From: Actinomadura macrotermitis
GTDB lineage: Bacteria > Actinomycetota > Actinomycetes > Streptosporangiales > Streptosporangiaceae
Assembly (NCBI RefSeq): GCF_009604375.1
Contig: NZ_WEGH01000002.1
Location: 644,073 to 708,072, forward strand
DNA length: 64,000 nucleotides
Direction: 5' to 3'
Numbering within the stretch: the first letter of the stretch is position 1; each line of letters begins with the position of its first letter. Shown here in pieces: positions 34,609-44,344 of this stretch. Below the pieces are notes generated by a model that made no database searches, had not been told where the DNA came from, and saw only the letters and a program-made list of their open reading frames with translations. The position numbers and the translations under genes are program-made.

Positions 34609-35856
34609 GTGCGAGTACTCGTCCTTGGATCGGGTGGCCGCGAGCATGCGCTCGCCCGCGCCCTGCACCGTGACCCTGCCGTCTCCGCGCTCCACTGCGG
34701 GCCCGGCAACCCCGGCACCGCCCAGATCGCGGTCAACCACCAGATCGACCCGGCCGACCCGACGGCGGTGGTGGAGCTGGCCGAGCGGCTCGCGATCGAC
34801 CTCGTCGTCGTCGGGCCCGAGGTGGTGCTGATGGCGGGCGCCGGGGACGCGCTGCGCGCCGCCGGGATCGCCTGCTTCGGTCCCGACCGCGAGGCCGCCC
34901 GGATCGAGGGCTCCAAGGCGTTCGCCAAGGAGATCATGCAGGCGGCGGGCGTGCCGACCGCGACCGCGCGCGTCTGCGAGACGCCCGAGCAGGTCGACGC
35001 GGCACTGGAGGAGTTCGGCGCCCCCTACGTGGTCAAGGACGACGGCCTGGCCGCCGGCAAGGGCGTCGTGGTGACCGACGACCGCGCCGAGGCCGCCGCG
35101 CACGCCGCGGCCTGCGGGCGCGTGGTGATCGAGGAGTACCTGGACGGCCCCGAGGTGTCGCTGTTCGCGCTCTGCGACGGCGAGCACGCGGTGCCGCTGC
35201 TGCCCGCGCAGGACTTCAAGCGCGCCTACGACGGCGACGAGGGCCCCAACACCGGCGGCATGGGCGCCTACACGCCGCTGCGGTGGGCCCCGCCCGGCCT
35301 GGTCGAGGAGGTCATGGCGAGCGTCGTGCAGCCCGCCGTGGACGAGCTGCGCCGCCGCGAGCTGCCGTACGTGGGCGTGCTGTACGCCGGGCTCGCGCTG
35401 ACGTCGCGGGGCGTGCGGGTGGTGGAGTTCAACGCCCGCTTCGGCGACCCCGAGACGCAGGTCGTGCTGGACCGCCTCGCCACGCCGCTCGCCGGGCTGC
35501 TGCACGCGTGCGCCGTCGGCGGCCTGGACCCGGCGTTCCGGCCGGCCTGGCACGACGGCGCGGCGGTGACCGTGGTCGTGGCGGCGGAGGGCTACCCGGC
35601 GGCGCCGGTGAAGGGCGACGTCATCGAGGGCCTGGACGAGGCGGCGCAGGTGCCGGACGCGTACGTGCTGCACGCCGGGACCGCGCTCGACGCCGAGGGG
35701 CGCCTGGTCTCCAGCGGCGGCCGGGTGCTGAGCGTGGTCGGCACCGGCGCGGACCTGGCGGCGGCGCGGACGGCGGCGTACGAGGCCGCCGGCCGGATCA
35801 GGCTGCGCGGCTCGCACCACCGCTCCGACATCGCGCTGAAGGCGGCCACCCGGTAG
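34609..35856 (+). CDS. purD: Phosphoribosylamine-glycine ligase (GAR synthetase)
   Basis: ATP-grasp enzyme of purine synthesis making GAR. The 415-residue length fits. The N-terminal [14 protein letters not shown], the central ATP-grasp segments [16 protein letters not shown] and [13 protein letters not shown], and [12 protein letters not shown] are all present. GTG 34609 gives the conserved start directly and lies eight bases after a TAAGCT -10 box. It stands apart from other purine genes but in the same 12-kb stretch as purA and purB. Confidence 0.97.
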   Translation: MRVLVLGSGGREHALARALHRDPAVSALHCGPGNPGTAQIAVNHQIDPADPTAVVELAERLAIDLVVVGPEVVLMAGAGDALRAAGIACFGPDREAARIEGSKAFAKEIMQAAGVPTATARVCETPEQVDAALEEFGAPYVVKDDGLAAGKGVVVTDDRAEAAAHAAACGRVVIEEYLDGPEVSLFALCDGEHAVPLLPAQDFKRAYDGDEGPNTGGMGAYTPLRWAPPGLVEEVMASVVQPAVDELRRRELPYVGVLYAGLALTSRGVRVVEFNARFGDPETQVVLDRLATPLAGLLHACAVGGLDPAFRPAWHDGAAVTVVVAAEGYPAAPVKGDVIEGLDEAAQVPDAYVLHAGTALDAEGRLVSSGGRVLSVVGTGADLAAARTAAYEAAGRIRLRGSHHRSDIALKAATR

Positions 35857-35861
35857 AGGTC

Positions 35862-35899
35862 TTGGCAGGCGGGGGGCGTTGATTACATAATTACCCGCC
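35862..35899 (+). promoter_or_regulatory. Strong promoter of ltrA-purB, leaderless
   Basis: TTGGCA (35862-35867), 18-base spacer, CATAAT (35886-35891), each five of six matches to the housekeeping consensus. The expected start point is at or next to the A of ATG 35900, so the message has no leader. This is the best consensus promoter in the window. Confidence 0.85.
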
Positions 35900-37012
35900 A
35901 TGACCGCCCCCCGTGGGGCCGAAGAGGTCTACGGCGTCACCACGCTGGAGCTGTTCTTCGACCTCGTCTTCGTCTTCGCCATCACCCAGCTGACCGCCGT
36001 GCTCGTGCACGACCTCGGCCCCCGCTCGCTGCTGCAGGTCGTGCTGATGTTCGGCGTGCTGTGGTGGATGTACGGCGGGTACGCCTGGCTCACCAACACC
36101 CTGGCCCCGACGACGACGGCCCGGCGCCTGATCATCCTGACCGGGATGGCCGGGTTCTTCCTCGTCGCGCTGGCCACGCCGACCGCCTTCTCCGGCGGCG
36201 GCGTGCTGTGGGGCCTCGGCTACCTGCTCCTGGTCCTCGCGCACGCCGCGCTGTACGTGCGGAGCAACCCGCAGATCCTGCGGGTGCTGCCGGGCAACCT
36301 GCTCGCCGCGGTCCTGATCATCGCGGCCGGGGTGCTGGACCACGGCACGCCCGTCTACGTCCTCTGGGCGCTCGCGCTGGTGGTGCCGATCGCGCAGCCC
36401 TACCTCGTCCCGGCGGGCGGCCGGTTCCGCATCCAGGCCGCGCACATCGTCGAGCGGCACGGGCTGCTGGTGATGATCACCCTGGGCGAGTCGATCATCG
36501 CGGTGGGGGCGGGCGCCGGCGGCGCGGACCTGGACGCCGGGCTGGTCGCGGCGGTGCTGCTCGGCCTCGCCCTCGCCGCCGGGGTGTGGTGGACCTACTT
36601 CACCGGCGACGACGAGCGCGCCGAGGAGGCGCTGACCGGCGCGGACGAGACCGCCCGGACGCAGATGACCATGTTCGGGTACTTCTACGCGCACATCCCG
36701 CTGCTCGTCGGGATCATCGTGCTGGCGGCCGGGCTGAAGAAGGCCGTCGGGCACGCCTGGGGCCACCTGACCGCCGCGCAGGCCCTCGCGCTCGGCGGCG
36801 GCCTCGCGCTCTACCTGCTCGGCGACGCGCTGTTCCGGCGCACCGTGCGCATCGGCCCGTCCAGGATCAGGATCGCCGCCGCCGCGGCCGCGCTCGCCGC
36901 CGTCCCGGCCGGCCTGTGGCTGGCCGCCGCCGAGCTCGCGCTGCTCCTCGCGGTGATCGTCGCGGCCCTGGTCGCCGAGCACGGCCGGCGGCCTGGGAGA
37001 ATCGAGGCGTGA
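35900..37012 (+). CDS. ltrA: Low temperature requirement protein A (LtrA) family membrane protein
   Basis: A 370-residue protein with about ten hydrophobic segments. LtrA hallmarks are VTTLELFFDLVFVFAITQLT near the N-terminus and the central ERHGLLVMITLGESIIAVG. The function in growth at low temperature was described for Listeria; the biochemical role is unknown. It is transcribed from a near-consensus promoter as a leaderless message, and its TGA overlaps the GTG of purB (GTGA), so purB translation is coupled to it. Confidence 0.92.
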   Translation: MTAPRGAEEVYGVTTLELFFDLVFVFAITQLTAVLVHDLGPRSLLQVVLMFGVLWWMYGGYAWLTNTLAPTTTARRLIILTGMAGFFLVALATPTAFSGGGVLWGLGYLLLVLAHAALYVRSNPQILRVLPGNLLAAVLIIAAGVLDHGTPVYVLWALALVVPIAQPYLVPAGGRFRIQAAHIVERHGLLVMITLGESIIAVGAGAGGADLDAGLVAAVLLGLALAAGVWWTYFTGDDERAEEALTGADETARTQMTMFGYFYAHIPLLVGIIVLAAGLKKAVGHAWGHLTAAQALALGGGLALYLLGDALFRRTVRIGPSRIRIAAAAAALAAVPAGLWLAAAELALLLAVIVAALVAEHGRRPGRIEA

Positions 37013-38319
37013 TCGAACGCTACACACTCCCGGAGATGGGCCGCGTCTGGTCCGACGCGCACAAATACGAGCTGTGGTGCCAGGTGGAGACCCTGGTGGT
37101 CGAGGCCCACGCCGAGGCGGGCACCATCCCGGCCGAGGTCGTGGAGCCCGTCCGCAAGGCCCCGCCGCCCACGCCCGAGGCGGTGCACGCGATCGAGGCG
37201 GTCACCCAGCACGACGTGATCGCGTTCCTGTCGGCCTGGGCCGACAACACCGAGCCCCGCGAGGCGGCCCGGTACGTGCACTTCGGCATGACCTCCTCGG
37301 ACCTGCTGGACACCGCGCTCGCCCTGCAGCTGGTCGAGGCCACCGACATCCTGCTCGCCAAGGCCGACGCCCTCGTGGCGACGCTGCGCGACCACGCCCT
37401 GGAGCACAGCGCCACCCTGCGCGTCGGCCGCACCCACGGCATCCACGGCGAACCCGACGTGTGGGGGCACCGCGTCGCCGACTTCGCGTTCGCGATGGCC
37501 CGCTCCCGCGACCGGCTGCGCCGCGCCCGCGAGGCCGTCGGCGTCATGGCCATCTCCGGCGCCGTCGGCACCTACTCCAACATCGACCCCGCGATCGAGG
37601 CGCACGTCGCCCGCCGGCTCGGCCTGAAGACCGCCGAGGTGTCCACCCAGGTCGTCATCCGCGACGGCATCAGCGAGTGGACGTCCGCCCTGGCCATCAT
37701 GGCGACGGTGTGCGAGGCGATCGCGCTGGAGGTCCGGCACGGCCAGCGCACCGAGGTCCGCGAGCTGTGGGAGCCGTTCGGCAAGGGCCAGAAGGGCTCC
37801 TCGGCCATGCCGCACAAGAAGAACCCCATCATCTCCGAGCGGCTCGCCGGGATGGCGCGGATCGTGCGGGCGCAGATCGTCCCGGTCATGGAGGGCATCC
37901 CGCTCTGGCACGAGCGCGACATCTCCCACTCCTCCACCGAGCGGATCGCGCTGCCGGACGCCTCCATCGCGCTCGACTACATGCTGAACCTGACCGGCCG
38001 CCTCATGTCGGGCCTGGTGGTGGACACCGACCGGATGACCGCCAACCTGGAGTCCACCGGCGGCCTCATCTACACCTCCACCGTGCTGCTGGAACTGGTC
38101 GAGGCCGGCATGTCCCGCGACGACGAGGCCTACCCGCTGGTCCAGAAGGCCGCCATGGACACCTGGGAGACCGGCGTCCCCTTCCGCGAGACGCTGCGCA
38201 AGCACGCGGGCGAGGCGGGGCTGACGCTGGACGAGGCGCGGCTGGACGAGGTCTGCCGGCCGGAGCGGTTCGTGGTGCGGCTGGCGCCGATGTTCCAGAA
38301 GCTGGCTGCGCTCGTGTGA
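37009..38319 (+). CDS. purB: Adenylosuccinate lyase
   Basis: Splits SAICAR and adenylosuccinate with release of fumarate, acting in both purine branches. The 436-residue protein has the lyase signature GSSAMPHKKNPIISERL with the catalytic flexible loop, plus TSSDLLDTA and RVGRTHGIHGEP (catalytic His). The GTG at 37009 overlaps the ltrA stop by four bases and gives the typical start VIERYTLPEMGRVWSDAHKY. It depends on the ltrA promoter unless an internal one exists. Confidence 0.97.
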   Translation: MIERYTLPEMGRVWSDAHKYELWCQVETLVVEAHAEAGTIPAEVVEPVRKAPPPTPEAVHAIEAVTQHDVIAFLSAWADNTEPREAARYVHFGMTSSDLLDTALALQLVEATDILLAKADALVATLRDHALEHSATLRVGRTHGIHGEPDVWGHRVADFAFAMARSRDRLRRAREAVGVMAISGAVGTYSNIDPAIEAHVARRLGLKTAEVSTQVVIRDGISEWTSALAIMATVCEAIALEVRHGQRTEVRELWEPFGKGQKGSSAMPHKKNPIISERLAGMARIVRAQIVPVMEGIPLWHERDISHSSTERIALPDASIALDYMLNLTGRLMSGLVVDTDRMTANLESTGGLIYTSTVLLELVEAGMSRDDEAYPLVQKAAMDTWETGVPFRETLRKHAGEAGLTLDEARLDEVCRPERFVVRLAPMFQKLAALV

Positions 38320-38447
38320 CCTGTGGGGCGCCCCCCGCACCCCGGACCCCTTCGGGGTGAACCGCGGGCCCGGAGTCTTTCGTCAGGGGCTCTCGGGCTC
38401 TTTAAGGTGGGGGTCTGTGGTTTCTGGTTGGTGGGGAGTGTCCCAGT

Positions 38448-39227
38448 ATGGCGATCTTGACCGCGTTGAACGTCTATCCGCTCAAGAGCGCCGGGGGCAC
38501 TCCCCTGCTCGGTGCCGAGCTCGGCCCGGCCGGGCTCCGGTTCGACCGGGAGTTCATGCTCGTCACGCCGAAGGGGCGGTTCCTGTCCCAGCGGGAGATC
38601 GCGGCGATGGCGCTGCTGCGGCCCTCCTACGACGGCGCGGCGCTGACCGTCGGGTTCGGCGGCGCTGAGCCGCTCGTGCACGCCCCCGTCGCGGGCGGGC
38701 CGGTACTGGAGGTGTCGGTGCACCGGAACCCCTGTCAGGGGGTCGATCAGGGCGATGCGGCCGCAGCGTGGTTCGGGCGGATGCTGGACACCGAGTGCCG
38801 GCTGGTGCGCTTCACCGGGCACCGGGCGACGTCGCGGGGCGGCGGCGAGGTGAGGTTCGCCGACGGGTACCCGCTGCTGGTGATCTCCGAGGAGTCGCTG
38901 GAGGACCTGAACGGGCGGCTGGAGGACCCGCTGCCGATGGACCGGTTCCGGCCGAGCCTGGTCGTGCGCGGCCTCGGCCCGTTCGGGGAGGACAAGGTGC
39001 GGCGGCTGCGCGTCGGCGCGGCCGAGATCGAGCTGGTCAAGGCGTGCGCCCGGTGCGTGATCACCACGACCGACCAGGCCACCGCCGCGCGCGGCCGCGA
39101 GCCGCTGCGCACGCTCGCGACCTACCGCACCATCGACAAGGGCATCATGTTCGGGCAGAACGCGGTGCCGCGGGTGACCGGCACGCTGCGCGCCGGCGAC
39201 GACGTCGAGGTGCTGGAGTACGCCTGA
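38448..39227 (+). CDS. MOSC domain-containing protein
   Basis: A 259-residue protein with an N-terminal MOSC beta-barrel (ALNVYPLKSAGGTPLLGAEL) and a C-terminal MOSC domain. The conserved cysteine is in KACARCVITTTDQ, the expected molybdenum cofactor sulfur site, and ISEESLEDLNGRL and MDRFRPSLVVRG are typical. It lacks the C-terminal ferredoxin domain of YcbX. The relatives (mARC/YcbX) reduce N-hydroxylated compounds. The start ATG 38448 has only a weak ribosome site. Confidence 0.92.
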   Translation: MAILTALNVYPLKSAGGTPLLGAELGPAGLRFDREFMLVTPKGRFLSQREIAAMALLRPSYDGAALTVGFGGAEPLVHAPVAGGPVLEVSVHRNPCQGVDQGDAAAAWFGRMLDTECRLVRFTGHRATSRGGGEVRFADGYPLLVISEESLEDLNGRLEDPLPMDRFRPSLVVRGLGPFGEDKVRRLRVGAAEIELVKACARCVITTTDQATAARGREPLRTLATYRTIDKGIMFGQNAVPRVTGTLRAGDDVEVLEYA

Positions 39228-39537
39228 CGGCCGGGCGGTTTGCCCTTTGTTGACCCAGTCCGGACCCGGCACCACTGGACTGGGGCGAATCCGGCGGGCA
39301 ACCTCGTTTCCGGCGGGGAAGTGCGAACTTTTCCCGCCGTGCCGCCATCAAAATGATCAGACTGTTCCGGACAGCGCGCGCCGGACACCCCATCGCCCAC
39401 CCGATGGTTTACTGGGGACGCGTTCGGCTCGCCGGGATCATCCGGTGCGTTCGCGGCCCTGGTCACCGCCGTTTCCGGCCGGACGGGCACTCGCGTACCC
39501 GCATCACACATCCGCAGCTTCGAAGGAGTCAGACGGC
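39228..39537 (+). promoter_or_regulatory. Upstream region of MurA-type gene
   Basis: A 310-base gap. It contains a TTGACC hexamer at 39249-39254, a dyad CCAGTCC (39255-39261)/GGACTGG (39277-39283), and a GGCGGGGAAG/CTTTTCCCGCC hairpin around 39315-39343. No matching -10 box could be fixed. GAAGGAG at 39521-39527 is the ribosome site of the next gene. No gene is supported inside. Confidence 0.4.
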
Positions 39538-40830
39538 ATGAGCATGGGCCACGATGTCCGCTATCGCGTGCGAGGCGGACGGCGGCTGCACGGCACCGTC
39601 TTCATCCAGGGCGCCAAGAACGCCGTCCTGCCCATGATCGGCGCCTCGCTGATGGCGAGCAAGGGCCGCACGGTGCTGCGCAACGTCCCGATCATCGAGG
39701 ACGTGCGCCGCGCGGTGGAGCTCGCCCGGGCCATCGGCGCCAAGGCCGAGCTGCACGAGGCCGAGCGCACCCTGGTGATCGACGCCTCCAGCCTGTCCAG
39801 CCCGGTGCTGCCCGCCGAGATCGCCGCCCGCTTCCGCGGCTCGTTCCTGTTCGTGCCGGCGCTGCTGCACCGGCTCGGCGAGGCCGTCATCGAGGGCGTC
39901 GGCGGCTGCAACCTCGGCAGCCGCAACCTGGACTTCCACTACAACGGCTTCAAGCGGATGGGCGCCACCGTCACCGAGCAGGTGGCCGACAACGGCGACG
40001 GCACGATCCACATCAAGGCCGGCGACCTGCGCGGCGGCACGCTGTACTGCGACACCCCCTCGCACACCGGCACCGAGAACCTGATCATGGCGGCGGCGCT
40101 GGCCCAGGGCACCACGCTGATCAAGAACGCGGCGCTGGAGCCCGAGGTGCTGGACAACATCGCGTTCCTGCAGGCGATGGGCGCCCGGATCAGCGGCGGC
40201 GGCACCGGGTTCGTCACCGTCGAGGGCGTGGACGAGCTGACCGCCGTCGAGCACACCGTGATGCCCGACCGGATCGACGCGGGCGTGTTCGTCATGGCCG
40301 CCGCGATCACCGGCGGCGAGCTCAGCCTGGTCGGCGCCAACCTCGAGCACCTCGGCGTGGCCGCCGACAAGCTGGAGCAGATGGGCGTGGAGTTCCACCA
40401 GCAGGGCGCGGTGCTGCAGGTCCGGCGGGACCGCCCGCTGCGGCCGATCAACGTCATCACCGACGAGTACCCCGGCTTCGCCACCGACCTGCAGTCGCCG
40501 ATCATGGCGCTGTCGTGCCTGGCCGACGGCCCGTCCTACATCTACGAGCGGATCTTCGACGGCCGGTTCAAGCTGGCCGACGAGCTCGGCAAGATGGGCG
40601 CCGACATCGAGGTCGACGGCAACCGCGCCAAGGTCAACGGCGCCGTCCGGCTGACCGGCGCCGAGGTGGAGGCGCACGACCTGCGCTGCGGCAGCGCGCT
40701 GGTGCTGGCCGGCCTGGCCGCCGAGGGCGAGACGACGATCACCTCGGCGTACTACCTGGACCGCGGCCACGCGCACACCGCCGAGCGGCTCTCCCAGCTC
40801 GGCGCCGACATCGTGCGCGAGGCCGACTAG
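39538..40830 (+). CDS. murA: UDP-N-acetylglucosamine 1-carboxyvinyltransferase (MurA type)
   Basis: Adds enolpyruvate from PEP to UDP-GlcNAc, the first committed step to peptidoglycan. The 430-residue two-domain EPT fold has IQGAKNAVLPMI with Lys27-Asn28 and the catalytic loop GVGGCNLGSRNLDFH, keeping the fosfomycin-sensitive cysteine as Cys124. In the usual enzyme this loop reads GC-x-IG-x-RP-x-D-x-H, so Asn replaces Pro here. DEYPGFATDLQSP and LRCGSALVLAGLAAEGETTI complete the site. It may be the main MurA or a second copy; the window cannot tell. Confidence 0.92.
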   Translation: MSMGHDVRYRVRGGRRLHGTVFIQGAKNAVLPMIGASLMASKGRTVLRNVPIIEDVRRAVELARAIGAKAELHEAERTLVIDASSLSSPVLPAEIAARFRGSFLFVPALLHRLGEAVIEGVGGCNLGSRNLDFHYNGFKRMGATVTEQVADNGDGTIHIKAGDLRGGTLYCDTPSHTGTENLIMAAALAQGTTLIKNAALEPEVLDNIAFLQAMGARISGGGTGFVTVEGVDELTAVEHTVMPDRIDAGVFVMAAAITGGELSLVGANLEHLGVAADKLEQMGVEFHQQGAVLQVRRDRPLRPINVITDEYPGFATDLQSPIMALSCLADGPSYIYERIFDGRFKLADELGKMGADIEVDGNRAKVNGAVRLTGAEVEAHDLRCGSALVLAGLAAEGETTITSAYYLDRGHAHTAERLSQLGADIVREAD

Positions 40831-41396
40831 GCCCGGTGACCGAACGCCCTTCACACCGCCGCTGACAGAAGCGGTCAAGGTGAAAAATCACCGGCCGGGG
40901 GCGCCGGCCGCGCCGCCGCGCCGGATCCCTCGTTCTGCTTGCCGCTTCTGATCGTTTCGGTCCGGTTCCGGCCGCCGTGTGAACCGAACGCCCGTCCCGG
41001 GGGTCTTCTGAGAGCGCAACCGCGCCACAGGAGGCCCCTTCCGGTGTTTTCGGGTCTTGTTTTTCAACTTCGGACGACCCAAGATGCAGGATCAAGGCTG
41101 GCCGAATGGTGACAAATTACTGACCAAGGGGTCGCGTAGGTTACTTTTTCGCCGCACTCTTGATTCGATTTCGCGTCTGGGCGTCACACGCGGTCGCCCC
41201 GACCCGATCTGCCCACTGAGGAACGAATCGCACGGGAACTGCGGTGCTGGGTCAGAAGGCAGGGGCGACAAGCCATGAGTCAACCGTTGGGCGGAGCGTG
41301 GGCGAACGCATGGCCGGACCGGGGCCACCGAACCGGACCGGATCGGCTCCCCTCGCGCGCGGGGAAATGCCCCGGGCGGGAAGCGAGCGATCGACG
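40831..41396 (+). promoter_or_regulatory. Long upstream region of regulator gene
   Basis: A 566-base gap without a supported gene. GGTGA-AAAA-TCACC and adjoining GC-rich dyads at about 40880-40910 are candidate terminator structures for the MurA-type gene. A promoter candidate is TTGTTT (41057-41062), 17 bases, CAAGAT (41080-41085). The stretch 41040-41180 is clearly less GC-rich than its surroundings. If the promoter is right, the regulator message has a leader of about 300 bases; in-frame ATGs at 41310 and 41367 would give a longer N-terminus. Confidence 0.45.
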
Positions 41397-42725
41397 ATGA
41401 CGGTGCCCAGAGCGGGGGCGGTGACACCCGACCTCACGATCGGCGTCGTGGGCCCGCATGACCTGGTGGAACGGGTCATGCTGATGGGCCACGGCCCGAC
41501 GCCGGTGCCGAGCCGGCTGGTGGCCGCCGCATACCGAGACGAACAGGAGGCCGCAGACAAGGTCGTACGGCTGGGCGGCGGGGTGGACGTGTGCCTGTTC
41601 GCCAGCCCGGTCCCCTACGACTTCGCCCGCAAGGCCGGCGTGCTCACCATGCCCGCCACCTATGTGCCGCTGAACGGCGCCGCCCTGCAGGGCGCGCTGC
41701 TGCGGGCGTCGCTGGACGAGCGCTTCGACCCGGGCCGGGTCAGCATCGACGTGCTCGGGCGGGCCGAGGTCGAGGAGGCCTACTCCGAGATCAACCTCGG
41801 CACCGAGCAGGTGCACCTGCGCGAGGAGGCGGCCGGTCCCGGCACGCTCGCGGCCTTCCACGAGCGGCTGTGGCGGCGCGGCGCGACCACGGTCGCGATG
41901 ACGTGCGTGCACGCCACCGCCGAGCGGATGGAGCTGGCCGGCGTGCCGACCATCCGGGTGCGCCCGACCGGCGCCGCGATCCGCAGCTCGCTGCAGACCG
42001 CGGCCCTGCTCGGCGCCCACCACCGGCTGGAGGAGTCCCAGCTCGTCGTGGTGCTGGTGGACGTGCCGACGCTGCGGGAGACCCCGCGGCGCGTCACCCC
42101 CCGCTACTGGCGCGACGAGCTGAAGCTGGCGCTGCACCGGGTGCTGCTGCAGGAGGCGCACCGGATGAACGCCTCGGTGTGGCCGCTGGACGACCACAGC
42201 TACCTGGTCATCGCGACCCGGGGCTCGGTCACCGGCGTCACCGAGGGGTTCCGCACGCCGCCGTTCGTGGAGCGGGTCCGCGAGGAGCTCGGGCTGGCCA
42301 TCGAGGTCGGCATCGGCATGGGCCGCACCGCGCACGAGGCCGAGTCGCACGCGCGCGCGGCGCTCGCCCGCTCGCAGAGCTCGCAGCGGGCGCAGGGCTT
42401 CGCGCTGGACCGCGATGGCCGGGCGCTGGTGCCCGCGCCGCGCCAGCCGCCGCGGGCGCAGCCGCCGACCAAGCCGAAGGGCCTGGAGATCCTGGCGCGC
42501 CTGGCCGACAAGCTCGGCGACCAGGACCAGCCGCTGATCGTGGACGCGGAGAACGCGGGCAAGATGCTCGGCGTCACCCCGCGCACCGCGCGGCGGCTGC
42601 TGCGCACGCTGGTGGAGGAGGGGCTGGCCTGGCCGCTGCCCCCGAACCGGACGCCGCAGCCGGGCCGGCCGCGGCAGCTGTACCGGCTGATCGTGGAGAA
42701 GCTCGGCCCGAAGGCGGGCGCCTGA
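41397..42725 (+). CDS. Transcriptional regulator with GGDEF-like and winged-helix domains
   Basis: A 442-residue soluble protein. The N-terminal half (about 1-230) begins LTIGVVGPHDLVERVMLMG and resembles a periplasmic-binding or sensor fold. Residues about 235-330 (RDELKLALHRVLLQE; LDDHSYLVIATRGS; LAIEVGIGMGRTAHEAESHARAAL) resemble the catalytically silent GGDEF-like domain of CdaR/PucR-type regulators. Residues about 350-442 form a winged helix (NAGKMLGVTPRTARRLLRTLVEEGLAWPLPP). No catalytic GGDEF is seen. ATG 41397 is the most conservative start. Regulated genes are unknown. Confidence 0.75.
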   Translation: MTVPRAGAVTPDLTIGVVGPHDLVERVMLMGHGPTPVPSRLVAAAYRDEQEAADKVVRLGGGVDVCLFASPVPYDFARKAGVLTMPATYVPLNGAALQGALLRASLDERFDPGRVSIDVLGRAEVEEAYSEINLGTEQVHLREEAAGPGTLAAFHERLWRRGATTVAMTCVHATAERMELAGVPTIRVRPTGAAIRSSLQTAALLGAHHRLEESQLVVVLVDVPTLRETPRRVTPRYWRDELKLALHRVLLQEAHRMNASVWPLDDHSYLVIATRGSVTGVTEGFRTPPFVERVREELGLAIEVGIGMGRTAHEAESHARAALARSQSSQRAQGFALDRDGRALVPAPRQPPRAQPPTKPKGLEILARLADKLGDQDQPLIVDAENAGKMLGVTPRTARRLLRTLVEEGLAWPLPPNRTPQPGRPRQLYRLIVEKLGPKAGA

Positions 42726-42733
42726 TCGCGGGT

Positions 42734-42756
42734 GGCCGGGGGCGCGTCCCCCGGCC
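42734..42756. terminator. Bidirectional terminator hairpin
   Basis: A perfect nine-base-pair stem GGCCGGGGG/CCCCCGGCC with loop CGCGT, nine bases after the regulator stop and 28 bases from the convergent aminotransferase end. Confidence 0.75.
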
Positions 42757-42783
42757 CCCGCGCTCGCCGGCCGGGCGCCGGCG

Positions 42784-43863
42784 CTAGCCGCGGTGCGGGA
42801 ACGCCTGCGCGACGGCCAGGAAGGCGTCGTTCTCCTCGGGCGTGCCGATCGACACCCGCGCGCCCTCGCCCGGGAACGGCCGGACGCTGACGCCCTCGGC
42901 CTCGCACGCGGCGGCGAACTGCGCGGTCCGCTCGCCGAGCCGCAGCCAGACGAAGTTGGCCTCGGTCGGCGGGACCGTCCAGCCGTCCGCGAGCAGCGCG
43001 CCGCGGACCCGGTCGCGCTCCTTGACGGTGCCCTCGACGCGCTCCAGCAGCTCCCCGGCGGCGGCGAGCGAGGCCACCCCGGCGGCCTGCGCGATCGAGT
43101 TGACGCTGAACGGCAGGTAGGTCTTGCGGATCGCCCCGGCGACCTCGGGGTGCCCGACCAGGAACCCGACGCGCAGGCCGGCCAGGCCGTAGGCCTTGGA
43201 GAACGTCCGCAGCACCACCAGGTTCGGGCGGCCCTCCAGCAGCTCCAGGCCGTTGACGACGTCGGCGTCGCGCACGTACTCGCGGTACGCCTCGTCCAGC
43301 ACCACCAGGCAGTCGGCGGGCACCCGGTCCAGGAACGCCTCCAGCTCGGCGCGCCGGACGACCGTGCCGGTCGGGTTGTTGGGGTTGCACACGAAGATCA
43401 GCCGGGTGTTCGCGGTGATCGCGTCCGCCATCGCGGCCAGGTCGTGCGCCTCGTCCACCAGCGGCACCTGCACCGAGGCGGCCCCCGACAGCGCCACCAG
43501 CAGCGGGTAGGCCTCGAACGAGCGCCAGGCGTACAGGATCTCGGCGTCCGGCTCGGCGACGGCCTCCAGCAGCATCTGGGAGACCCCGACCGACCCGCAG
43601 CCGACCGCGACCTGCTCCGGCGCCACCCCGAACTCGGCGGCGATCGCCTCGGTCAGCGCGGTCGCGTTGTTGTCGGGGTAGCGGTTGATGTTCCGCGCCG
43701 CCTCGTTGATCGCCTCCTGCACCGAGGGCAGCGGCCCGTGCGGCGACTCGTTGGACGACAGCTTGAACGAGCGGCCCGCGGGCGACATCACGGCCCTGCC
43801 GGGCTTGTAGGCCGCGAACCGGTCGAGCACGGAGCGGAAGCGGGGGGTGGTTGCCTCGGACAC
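42784..43863 (-). CDS. pat: Histidinol-phosphate/aromatic aminotransferase (Pat type)
   Basis: A 359-residue PLP-dependent class I/II aminotransferase. The PLP lysine is in [26 protein letters not shown] and LDEAYREYV supply other PLP contacts. The beginning [18 protein letters not shown] and GCGSVGVSQ matches remembered mycobacterial Pat (Rv3772) closely along its length, so transamination of phenylpyruvate, or of histidinol phosphate, is expected. GTG 43863 has GGAGGACAACG before it. It precedes no his genes here, which also fits Pat rather than the his-operon enzyme. Confidence 0.9.
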   Translation of the reverse strand: MSEATTPRFRSVLDRFAAYKPGRAVMSPAGRSFKLSSNESPHGPLPSVQEAINEAARNINRYPDNNATALTEAIAAEFGVAPEQVAVGCGSVGVSQMLLEAVAEPDAEILYAWRSFEAYPLLVALSGAASVQVPLVDEAHDLAAMADAITANTRLIFVCNPNNPTGTVVRRAELEAFLDRVPADCLVVLDEAYREYVRDADVVNGLELLEGRPNLVVLRTFSKAYGLAGLRVGFLVGHPEVAGAIRKTYLPFSVNSIAQAAGVASLAAAGELLERVEGTVKERDRVRGALLADGWTVPPTEANFVWLRLGERTAQFAAACEAEGVSVRPFPGEGARVSIGTPEENDAFLAVAQAFPHRG

Positions 43864-43901
43864 CGTTGTCCTCCAAATATGACGAGGTGGTGAGCCGTAG
43901 C

Positions 43902-44189
43902 CTACTGAGCGGCGCCCTGCCGCATCATCCAGCAGACCGCCACGATCCGGACGAACTCCCAGTCCCGGGTGCTGTCCGGCCACCAGCCGCGCTGGAAGGC
44001 CTCCTCGGCGAAGCCGTGCAGGTAGCCCATCAGCGCCTCGGTGCCGGGCTCGGGGAACAGGTCGCGCAGCGCGGCCACGTGCTGGTCCACCGCCGCCGCG
44101 AGGCCGGGCGTGGTCGCCATCTCGGCGACGCCGGCGTCGCCGATGTCGCGCACCAGCAGCCCCAGCTCTTCGGACAAATCACCACTCAT
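43902..44189 (-). CDS. DUF6401 family protein
   Basis: A 95-residue helical soluble protein, [17 protein letters not shown] at the start, then [16 protein letters not shown] and [14 protein letters not shown]. The pattern matches my memory of DUF6401, small proteins annotated in actinomycete natural-product regions, function unknown. ATG 44189 is preferred over a longer frame. It lies 38 bases before the Pat gene on the same strand, so cotranscription is possible. Confidence 0.65.
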   Translation of the reverse strand: MSGDLSEELGLLVRDIGDAGVAEMATTPGLAAAVDQHVAALRDLFPEPGTEALMGYLHGFAEEAFQRGWWPDSTRDWEFVRIVAVCWMMRQGAAQ

Positions 44190-44344
44190 AGGACAAAAAA
44201 CTAGCAACGCCCCGGCCATGCCCTCTTCACCGGAACCCCCGGCCCGGACCCGGCCGATTCCGCCGCAGCCCCGTCCCGCGCGCCGATCCGGGGCACCGGG
44301 GCGGCCCTCAAGTCTTTACCTGGAATTCCGCGTCGCCGGGCCTG

